Shown here: positions 28,438-36,589 of the stretch, in pieces
Layout: each line of letters starts with the position of its first letter
How positions within the stretch are numbered: position 1 is the first letter of the stretch
Origin: RI-231 sp041394905
GTDB lineage: Bacteria > Acidobacteriota > Terriglobia > Bryobacterales > UBA6623
Assembly: GCA_041394905.1 (NCBI GenBank)
Contig: JAWKHJ010000012.1
Span: 124,001 to 188,000 of the forward strand
Direction of reading: 5' to 3'
Length of the DNA: 64,000 nt
Notes under the pieces: generated by a model
Database searches by the model: none
What the model was told of the DNA's origin: nothing
What the model saw: only the letters and a program-made list of their open reading frames with translations
Made by a program: the position numbers and the translations under genes

Positions 28438-28571
28438 TCCCAACCTCCTTGTTCTACTGCCTGGATGCCGCCCAGAGACAGGCGCGGCCGCGGTCCCTTC
28501 TCCAGCAAGCGTGCTGCCAACCTCCGATGCTGCGTTTTCGCACGTTTCTCGCTACTTCGGGAACATCGGTC

Positions 28572-28610
28572 GAGACAGCGTCTGTCTCAGTCCCGTTCTG
28601 TTTGAGACAG
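28572..28610. promoter_or_regulatory. GAGACAG inverted repeats in the mscS/deacetylase divergent region
   Basis: GAGACAG-CGT-CTGTCTC (28572-28588) is an uninterrupted palindrome; a further copy TGAGACAG (28603-28610) is inverted to CTGTCTCA (28582-28589). The set ends 6 nt before the -10 TACAAT of the deacetylase, covering its -35 position. Confidence 0.45.
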
Positions 28611-28616
28611 TGCGCG

Positions 28617-28622
28617 TACAAT
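28617..28622 (+). promoter_or_regulatory. -10 hexamer TACAAT, exactly 7 nt before the deacetylase start
   Basis: TACAAT, seven bases (CTTGAGC), then GTG at 28630. This places the predicted transcription start at or next to the start codon. Confidence 0.55.
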
Positions 28623-28629
28623 CTTGAGC

Positions 28630-30305
28630 GTGTTCGCGTCCACATTCACCCGCAGAGGCCTGATGAGCGCCGCCACCGCCCTTGCCGTCGGTTGCAGCAA
28701 AAGAGAGCGGCCGGTCGCCGTTTTGACTTTCGATGACGCGGTGAAGTCCCACCGCAGCTTCGTTGCGCCTCTGCTCTCCCAGCGCGGCTTCGGCGCGACG
28801 TTTTTCATTACACACCGTTGGATGGAGGACAAGGAAAACTTTTTGAATTGGGATGAGGTTGGCGAGTTGTATGAGATGGGGTTCGAGATCGGCAACCATT
28901 CCTGGACGCACATCGGCCTTTCGACGCCCCGCGCTGCGGCGCTGCTAGAGCCCGAGATCGCCCTGTTGCAGAATTCGCTCGCCAAGGTAGGAGTTCCGAA
29001 TCCGAAGAGCTTTGCCTGGTGCGGCAACGCCTTCGGCCCAGAGGCGTTTCGCGAACTCGAGCGGCTGGGATTTCGTTTCGCGCGCCGCGGCATGCAGCCG
29101 GAGCAGCCTTACGGCAAGATCGCGGTCGGGCCCGCCTACCAGCCCGAGCGGCACCATCCTCTGTTGATCCCGACAACGGGTGACGCCTACCCGGACTGGA
29201 CGCTCGAGCATTTCAGGAAAGTGCTTGACCGCTCCTCCACCGGCCTCGTGGTGCTCCAATTCCACGGCGTGCCGGACATTGCGCACCCATGGGTTCACAC
29301 CTCGCCCGAGCGCTTTGAAGGCTACATGCAGGAACTGGCCGACCGGGATTTCGACGTGATCGCGATGCGCGATCTGGAGCGTTTCTTGACCTCGGAGCCA
29401 CCCGCTGACCCTTTGAGCCAGGAGCGCTATCCAGAGACGACCGAGCCGCTGCGCCCGCCGGTTGAAGTGGAGCAAACGCGCGCGGCGTTGCCGCGCTGGA
29501 TGACCGCGATGCGGCGGCACGGCTACAGTCGTCAAGAGGCCCAGCAGACGGCGTGGCTGACCCCGCAGGAAGCCGCCGCCTACGAGCAGCTTCCTGCGCC
29601 GTCTCCCGAGCCCGGGAACATTGAAACCGCGCCTTACCCCGGAGGCGCGCGGCACCCGCGGATTGGCTTTCTCGACGGGGCGATCGCACCTCTGCGCGGG
29701 CCAAAGCTCAGCGTCTTTCTTCCCTGGGATCCTTCGGCCTACCTGGTTCTCGATCTGCCGGAGCTGATCACCAGTACGGCCGGACACCAGTTTCTTGCCC
29801 ATACGCACGTTCCCACGATCTGGAATGAGCAAAACGTCTGGATCGAGAATGTGGATTCAACGCCCACGCCCAGCGGCGGTTTGTCGCTTGAATGGGCGCT
29901 CCCGAACGGCGTCGTGTTTGGCTCCAAGGCGACCCCGGGTCCGTGACGTCGCCCTCGGCTGTGGTTGCGCAACGGAACCAGCATAAGCTCTCGGAAGGTC
30001 TGCGCACGCAGATCTGTGTGATGCGGCCTTCACGGGCGCTCCAGGCTTCACCGCCCAGACGCTCGACAACAAGATCTTCCGCGCCCACGGCAGCCGGGTA
30101 AGGCCCGGACGACGGCAAACGCTGATCCTGATCGCCTGGGAGAGAACGCCGCAGTTGGGGCAACTGGCAATGCCCTGCTTCCACGCAGACCCGGGTTTTC
30201 GAGGACTGTCCTCCGGCGATAAATGCCTGACTGCGGGGCGCTGGTTCCACGAGGGTGATTCGATCGACGCGGAACTCGCCCAGGCGCGCAAGCGCTTCTC
30301 GGTGA
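28630..30305 (+). CDS. Polysaccharide deacetylase (NodB/CE4 family) with C-terminal domain; Tat/lipoprotein signal
   Basis: The N-terminus (TFTRRGLMSAATALAVGCS) combines a twin-arginine motif with a lipobox, so the product is probably an exported lipoprotein. The CE4 domain has the metal/catalytic motif TFDDAV (residues 29-34) and HSWTH near residue 94, so N- or O-deacetylation of an extracellular glycan is expected. A C-terminal beta-domain begins near residue 330 (HPRIGFLDGAIAPLRGPKLSVF). The main frame stops at 29946, but the typical continuation of that domain is readable in other frames: LRNGTS, then a CVM segment, CLHADP near 30180 and WFHEGDSIDAEL near 30270. The full gene therefore probably ends about 30305. 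The GTG start follows a leaderless-type -10. Confidence 0.8.
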
Positions 30306-30352
30306 TGCCGGGCACGAGGGGGTGTGGGGTAACGAAGATGCCGGACACAGCC

Positions 30353-31737
30353 ATGACACGACGGAGTTTTCTGACCTCACTGCCGCCGCAACCGCCTGTT
30401 ACGAACGGTCCGCGAATACGCCGCCGCCCAACGTTCTCGCCACTACAGTCCGACGATCTGAAACACACGCTCGGCCGTTGATGATCACCCGGCCGTCCGG
30501 ACGCCGAACCTCGATGCGCTTGCCGCGCGCGGAGTTGTTTTCGAGAGGGTCACTGTCAGTTCCTGTTCTGGGCCGAGCGCATCGCCGACCGGCTTGCGCC
30601 CTGACTCGAAGTGGCGTCCGCGAACGACAACGTCGACTTCCGCAAAAACGGTCCCCGACGCGGTAACCCTTCCCCAGTTGTTCGCGCAACGCCGGATGCC
30701 ACTGATGCATCGGCAAGATCTTCCACATGGCGTACCCGGTGGCGGAGCTTAGCTGCTACCTCCAGACCCGCCTTCGTGGGATGTCCGAGGTCAGCCCTCC
30801 GGGCCTCGAGGACGAGGAGCCTCCGGGCGAAAGGCACTGACGCTGATCTGCGCCGGGCTGCATGCGGGATTGGATTCGCACGGCCGATAATATCGACCAA
30901 GCCGACGAAGCAGCGGCGAACAAGGCCATTGAGCCTTTGAGGCGCAGGCGCTGAGCCGTTCTTCATGGGCTCTGGGTTTCGTGGGCGTCCTCATGTTCTT
31001 CGCCGCGCCTGGCCAGTTTTTGACCTCTACCCTGAAGATGATATCCAGGTCAATCCCGCGTGAACGACCCTGACGATATTCCGCGCCAGCGAAGAACCTG
31101 CGCCCTTCCTGGAACCACATGGGATGAGCGAGGCCGAGCAGCGCCAAGCTTTGCGCGCCACATGCGTCGGTCAGCTACATGGATGCGCAAGTAGGCCAGC
31201 GCGTCAATGCGCTCGGGCATGCCTGGGCTTGGCTGAAAACACGGTGGTGGCGTTCTTTGGGCGACCATGGCTGGAGCCTCGGCGAACACACGCATTGGCA
31301 AAAGATAAGCACGGAGGAGGCCGGTGGGCTGCTGATTGTTTCGCGCCCGGCCGCCGTGGCGCGGGACGTAGGTCGAAGGCGTTGGTCGAGTTCGTCGACA
31401 TCTATCCGACGCTGGCGGAGTTGGGCGCTTGGCGAGGCGTCGGCAACGCTCGAAGGCGCGAGCTGGCCTGCCGCCGACGAGCCCGATCGGCCTCAAGCGC
31501 GCCGCCTTCAGCCAAGCCGAGTGGAGGATCGACCGATGGCGCACCGTGCGCACCGACCGCTTCCGCTACACCCCGCCCGGGAAGAAGACGGCAGGAGAAG
31601 AGCTGGCCGACCACGCCACGAGCGTGATCCGGGGTGGAGTTTCAATTTGGCTTGAGAGGCGGAGCTGGCCGAGCCGCTCGCCCGCAAGCTGCTGGCCAAC
31701 GGCTGGCGCTCGGCCCGCCGCCGGCTTGATCAAATGA
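30353..31737 (+). CDS. Sulfatase with Tat signal, heavily frameshifted
   Basis: The start MTRRSFLTSL carries a twin-arginine signal. In shifting frames one reads an RPNVL..SDDLNTRLG-like metal-binding strand, the HPAVRTPNLDALAARGVVFERAHCQ segment near 30490, NNDVDFRK-like near 30640, a VSYMDAQVG-like motif near 31180 and the conserved FFGDHGWSLGEHTHWQK near 31260, then FVDIYPTLAELG near 31395. This is the order of iduronate-2-sulfatase-like family S1 enzymes. The CxPSR signature itself is obscured by an indel near 30560. More than ten frame changes occur, so a true pseudogene cannot be excluded. It lies about 50 nt behind the deacetylase. Confidence 0.7.
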
Positions 31738-31808
31738 AGATGATCCGCGCCCGGATTGCGGCGAGGGCGAAGAACAGCACCCTGATCAGCGCCGCGCGCC
31801 AGCCCGGA

Positions 31809-33138
31809 TCAGATGGCGGGTGAGCCCGCGCCGGCCACGATCACCGCCAACGGTTGCAGAAACAGCCACACCCGCGCCGTCTCCGCGCGTAGAAGTCCTG
31901 ACATCGACGATCGCGAGCGTCCTCAGCGCCGCCAGCGCGAACCAGCGCAGCCGCTCGGCCCGCTCCAGCCGGCCTTTGGCCCAACGCACCAATGAACAGC
32001 GCCACCACCGCCGCCAACGCCCAGCCCGAGGCGAGTAGCAGTCGTAGACGTCCACACACGTCAGCCGCCAGGCCGTCCAGGGCTTTCGCCAGACCTTCCT
32101 TGATGCCGACCGAGACACGGCCAAGTGGTCGTAGCCCCGACCGCCACGCAGCTACGAACAGCGCTTACGCAGACGCCCGCTCCGACCAGCTTGCCGTCAA
32201 CAGCCGGCGGAAGCTTCCTGCTGTCCCTTCTGCTCACGAGCGGCGCCAGGCCCGCCAGAGCGAAGAACGCCCCGAGCACCAGGAAGCTGTGCGTGAAGCT
32301 CAACGCCAACGCCAGCAGCGCGCCAAACCCGCCGCCGCGCAAGTGTCGCCGTCCCACGCCGCGCGCGTCCACAGCGCGAGCAGCCCCAGCGTAAACAGCG
32401 GGTAGACTGCGTCGAAGGCCCCGAGCATCAGGATCACCGCCGGAAGCGGCGTCCAGGCCAGCGCCGCCGCGAACGCGCTGTCGGCTTCCCTGCTGCGCGC
32501 TTGGCTGTGATGTAGACCAGCGGAATCGCCAGGCCGCCGAGCAGCGCCAGGAACAGGCCGCCCGCGTCCGCGCCTGTCTTCCGGGCCGAACCAGCGGTTC
32601 CAGAACATGTGACAGAGAATCGGCCCCGGTGGATGCGTCTGCGTGTGCCCAATCATCTGCGGCAGCCGCTCGTCGTAGTGGTCGAGCCAGTCAGAGACGT
32701 CATCGATCCGCGCCGCCTCCGTGTGGTACGAGGTGATGTCCGGGTGCCGATGCGTTCGCCGACCACGGCCAAACCCTGGTCGGTAAGCGCTGCAGCGCCA
32801 GAATCAGCACGACGTGGATCGCCGCCAACATCCCGAGCGGTAAGCCTGCCTACTGCTCGAGCGGTAGCGCTCCGCCGCCGCCCAGGGCCAGAGAGCGAAG
32901 GCGAGCCCGGCCACGGCCACGATCGGCGCGAGCGGTGCATCTCCATAACGCCAAGGCCAGTAAGGCGTGCCGTTGAGTCCCGGTGCGTGCGCCAAAACCA
33001 GCAGCGTCGGCAGCAAGCCCGTGGCGAGCGCCAGCAGCGGCCCCCACGTCGCGCCTCGGGCGCTCGCGCTGGAAGTCGGTAGCGGCGGGCTGTGGGCCGG
33101 GTTTGGGATCGCGCTGCGGTGCGCTGCTTGCGGGCCAT
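31809..33138 (-). CDS. Membrane glycosyltransferase, GT-C/GT39-like, frameshifted
   Basis: On the minus strand a polytopic membrane protein can be followed through all frames. It contains LLALATGLLPTLLVLAHAPG near 33010, then SYHTEAARIDDVSDWLDHYDERLPQ near 32690 and the family-typical THPPGPIL near 32630, and further hydrophobic segments to WLFLQPLAVIVAGAG at the end. THPPG motifs of this kind occur in lipid-linked sugar transferases acting on the periplasmic side. The stop is at 31809-31811 and the start (ATG at 33138) is uncertain. It is the second GT-C-like protein in the window, not closely similar to the one at 11.4 kb. Confidence 0.55.
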
Positions 33139-33336
33139 GGGAGGCAGCCCGACGGGTGCGTTGAGACCGCCAGGGAGAGGGTGATATTGTAACGGAAGAT
33201 GCGCAGATTTCGGTCGACACCGAAATCACTTCCCCATCGTCATTTCTGCTGTGGACATGAGCACGCGCCTGCCCCCGCCTTCCGACGGGATCCGCTCCAG
33301 CTGGTGGACCACTGAAGGCAAATCCATGAAATCTTA

Positions 33337-34643
33337 ATGATCCTGTTGACCGGCTGGCTCCTCGCCGCCGCGCCGCATGCCGCCCGCCGCGGAAGAGCAC
33401 GGCGCTGAGGGCGGCGGCGAGCACCACGTCTCGCAGTTCCTCTTCGAGCTGGTCGCCATCCTCGTCGCCGCCAGACTGGCATTTCACGAGCGCCGAAGCA
33501 GCCGGCCGTGCTGGGCGAGTTGGTCTTCGCATGATCCTCGGCAACCTCAACCTCATTGGCTGGCACTTCATGAGTGGGTTCAAGAATGACGAGATGCTGG
33601 CGCTGGCGGCGGAGATCGGCGTCATCCTGCTGTTGTTCGAGGTGGGTCTCGAGTCGAACATCGACGAACTGCTGGCATGGGCGCTTCGGCCATGCTGGTC
33701 GCGTGGTCCTAGGCGTCATCGCGCCGGTCGTGTTGGGCTATGGCGTTTCGATCTACTTCCCGCCGGATGACGCGTGGTACGTCCACCTGTTCGTCGGCGC
33801 CACCTTAGCCGCAACAAGCGTAGGAATCACAGCGCGCGTGCTCATGACATGAAGAAGATGGACACCAAGGAGGCGAAGATCATCCTCGGCGCGGCCGCCG
33901 TCGACGACGTCCTTGGCCTGATCATCTTGGCTGTCGTCAGCGGCTTGGTCACTTCCATCGGCCATGGCGGCGGCGGTTCGATCGACGTGATGTCGATCTT
34001 CATCATCATCGGCAAGGCTGCGGCGTTCCTCGGCGCGGCGGTCTTCGCCGGCCGCTTGCTCGCCACAGTGCTGCACATCGGCTCGAAGGCCAAAGTCGGC
34101 GGCATGCCGGTGGTCTTGTCGGTCTGCTGGAAAGCCTTCCTGGATGGCGGGCTTGGCGGAGACGATCGGCTTGGCCGCGATCGTCGGCTGCTTCGCCGCT
34201 TCTACTTGCGCCTGACCAAGCGCACTACCAGGGCTACCAGGAGTGGCGCACGCGTCACATCGAAGAGCTGTTGCAGCCGCTCAGCGCGATCTACGTTCCG
34301 GTGTTCTTCGTGCTGATGGGCCTGCGCGGATCTGCGCGCCTTCTCTTCGAGCAGCGTGCTGAATTTAAGCCGCGGCGCTCACCTTCGTCGCTATCCTGGG
34401 CAAGCAGGTCTGCTCGCTTGGCATCCTTGAGAAGGGCCTCAACCGCTTGGCGGTCGGCGTTGGCATGATTCCTCGTGGCGAGGTGGGGTCGGACGATTTT
34501 TGTTTACATTGGCTCGACACTGGCGGTGGCGCAAGCCCGTGTTCTCCAGCGAGACATTCTCGGCGATGATTGTCATGGTCATTCTGACGACCCTCGCCAC
34601 TCCGCCGCTGCTCAAAGCGCTGTTTTCGCGAACCAAGGCGTAG
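33337..34643 (+). CDS. Kef-type cation:proton antiporter (CPA2 family), frameshifted
   Basis: An inner-membrane monovalent cation/H+ antiporter of the CPA2 family. After an N-terminal hydrophobic segment and a His/Glu-rich stretch (EEHGAEGGGEHH) come LGELVFGMILGN, the AEIGVILLLFEVGLESN helix near 33640, GATLAATSVGITARVL near 33810 and KIILGAAAVDDVLGLIIL near 33895, whose Asp pair is the ion-binding site. The C-terminal membrane half includes the VFFVLMGL helix near 34310, a MIPRGEVGLIFVYIG helix near 34480 and a stop at 34643. There is no C-terminal TrkA domain. Frame changes are near 33500, 33690, 33845, 34150, 34360 and 34520. Confidence 0.85.
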
Positions 34644-34677
34644 GCGCAACAGGTCAATCGCCGCATGAGCCAAGCCG

Positions 34678-34701
34678 GCCGGCGGACTCCGGTCCGCCGG
34701 C
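34678..34701. terminator. Hairpin with TCCG tetraloop between convergent genes
   Basis: A perfect 10-bp stem (GCCGGCGGAC with its complement) is closed by TCCG, a UNCG-like stable loop. It lies between the antiporter stop and the end of the convergent dehydrogenase. No T-run is present, so intrinsic termination is plausible but not certain. Confidence 0.4.
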
Positions 34702-34715
34702 GGCGCTGCGCAAGC

Positions 34716-35731
34716 TTGGCTGATCGTTTCCCTGGTTGAGCGGAATTGTGCGGCGTAGCGCCTGCGGGTCTCCGCGCCTCCAGCTCACCTGGGGCGTAGA
34801 TCCGCTCGACGCCCTCGGCCCGACGGCAGCCGCGCAACTGGGTGATTGCTGTGTCCACCCGCGCTTTGAAGACTTGAGGGTCGACAAACGAGGCGACGTC
34901 AATGGCCAAGAAGAAATGCCCGTCGCAACCGGGCTTCGGTCCTGTACCGTCATGTCGCTTGTTCTGTTCCATAGGCGGCGCCGGAGAGCAACGACGAGAG
35001 CAGACCGAAGACGATCGCCAGTCCGACGCCCTGTACCCGCCGATTGGCTGTAGCAGGCCCTCGAGGGCGCGGGAGGCGTCGGTGGTTGGATTGCCGTCGG
35101 AATCGAAAGCCCATCCTGGCGGGATCGGATTTCCCTTTTTGCTGAAAGACGCGGATCTTGCCGTGCGAGGATCCGGAAAAGGCCGCATCGAACACGACCG
35201 GTTGCTCATCCCCGGCCGGTATGCCGACGGCGAGTGGATTGATTCCGACGATCTTGTCGAGGCCGCCCTTAGGGCGCCATCGTGGGCAGCGCGTTGGTCG
35301 ACGCGACCCCGATGAAGCCCTGGTTTGCCGCCATCCGAACGTAGTAGGCCAATGCGCCGCAATGGTTGCTGCCCCGCACCGCGCCAGCGCGACGCCGCTT
35401 TCCGCCGCTCGGCGGACCGCTCTGCATGGCGAAGGCGGCGGCAACTTGCCCCATCGCATTGTCACCGTCGATCGTGAGCGCCGCCCTTCTCACTCGCGAT
35501 GCGCGGAACCCCGCGCGGATTCACCCCTCCGCGAAGCTTCTCGACATACTCGGGAACCCGCAAAACTCCGTGGGAGTGCACTCCGCCCAAATCCGCGGCC
35601 ACCAGCGAGTCGGCCAGCAACATGGCGTCGATCGGCGACATGTCGCACGCCTCGAAGACAACGCTGATGAGCTCGCGAAGCGCCCGCGCGTCGATCAGGC
35701 GTTCATTGTGGGAGGCGGGATACGCTGACAT
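34716..35731 (-). CDS. Ldh/malate dehydrogenase family oxidoreductase (MDH2/sulfolactate type), frameshifted
   Basis: The protein belongs to the NAD(P)-dependent Ldh_2 family (malate, L-sulfolactate, ureidoglycolate dehydrogenases; unrelated to classical MDH). Diagnostic stretches are ADLGGVHSHGVLRVPEYV near 35580, GSNHCGALAYYVRMA near 35370, PTMAP near 35270, NPLAVGIPAGDEQPVVFDAA near 35220 and GHFFLAIDVASF near 34890. The C-terminus reads RRTIPLNQG near 34740, so the end is approximate. At least six frame changes are present. The substrate cannot be specified from sequence. Confidence 0.75.
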
Positions 35732-35784
35732 GGGGCTTGGGGTCTAGTTACGAGGAAGTCGCAGCGCGGGTTCCCCAAGTAACC

Positions 35785-35790
35785 TAGAAT
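35785..35790 (+). promoter_or_regulatory. -10 hexamer TAGAAT upstream of the DUF1080 gene
   Basis: TAGAAT lies 22 nt before the ATG at 35813, which has GGAG six nt upstream. Transcription would begin near 35797, making the upstream ATG (35795) unlikely as the start. Confidence 0.45.
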
Positions 35791-35812
35791 CGAGATGGCT
35801 ACGGAGAAATCG

Positions 35813-36568
35813 ATGCGCGCACCCTTGACGGTCTCATTCCTGCTTGCCCTCGCCTTGGGCGCGACGACGGCGCTTGCCGCGGACGCAACGTTGAGTCCGG
35901 CAGAGAAATCCGCCGGTTGGCGCATGCTCTTCGATGGGAAGACACGCAATGGCTGGACCGGCATGAAGGGCACGCCGTTTCCGGCGAAGAGCTGGGTGAT
36001 CGAAGACGGCATGATTCGCACCACCGAAGATGGCTCCGACGGAGACGTTGTCACGACTAAGCCCTTCGACAACTTCGAGCTCGTCTTCGAGTACCGCCTC
36101 GCCAAGGGAGGCAACAGCGGTGTCAAGTACGGCGTACAGCAGGAGTGGCTCAGCCCCCATTGGACGCCGGAGGCTCCGGCGCGCTTCAAGGCCGACCAAG
36201 CCATCGCCGCAGTCGGCTACGAGTTCCAGATCTACGACGACGATACGCTCGAGCGCAAACCCGGCTGGGAGCTCTCTTCCACGGGCGCGCTCTATCTCCT
36301 CGAGGCTCCACGCAACAAGAAGGTCAACAAGCCGGGGGAATGGAATTCGGCGCGCGTCGTGGTCAACGGCAAGCATGTTGAGCACTGGCTCAACGGCTCG
36401 AAGCTGCTCGAGTACGAGCTGAGCTCCGGCGAGCTGCTCGCCAAGGTGGAGAAGACCAAGTTCCGCAAAGTGCCCGGCTACGGGCAGAAGGCGCCAGGCT
36501 ACATCGTTCTGCAGCACCACGGCTCGCCCGCGTGGTTCCGCAACATCAAGATTCGCGAGATCCAGTAA
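35813..36568 (+). CDS. Exported DUF1080 (3-keto-disaccharide hydrolase-like) protein
   Basis: A periplasmic or secreted protein of about 251 residues. The start at 35813 gives a clean signal peptide (LTVSFLLALALGATTALA) and follows a GGAG ribosome site; the alternative ATG at 35795 adds six residues. The DUF1080 concanavalin-like fold shows WRMLFDGKTRNGWTG, SWVIEDGMIRT, NFELVFEYRLAKGGNSGVKY and the C-terminal GYIVLQHHGSPAWFRNIKIREI. Members of this family hydrolyse 3-keto-sugars or bind glycans; activity here is unproven. The gene is intact, and convergent with the kinase gene 21 nt away. Confidence 0.88.
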   Translation: MRAPLTVSFLLALALGATTALAADATLSPAEKSAGWRMLFDGKTRNGWTGMKGTPFPAKSWVIEDGMIRTTEDGSDGDVVTTKPFDNFELVFEYRLAKGGNSGVKYGVQQEWLSPHWTPEAPARFKADQAIAAVGYEFQIYDDDTLERKPGWELSSTGALYLLEAPRNKKVNKPGEWNSARVVVNGKHVEHWLNGSKLLEYELSSGELLAKVEKTKFRKVPGYGQKAPGYIVLQHHGSPAWFRNIKIREIQ

Positions 36569-36589
36569 CGGTCGGAGGGGCAGCCCAAA

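Noticed and set aside
28630..31737. Glycosaminoglycan utilisation locus
   Set aside because: Only a deacetylase and a broken sulfatase are together; there is no lyase, glycoside hydrolase or dedicated transporter nearby.
27574..34701. GC-rich hairpins as members of a dispersed repeat (REP-like) family
   Set aside because: The stems at 27574, 34678, 21716 and 5088 share no common sequence; they are better explained as separate terminators.
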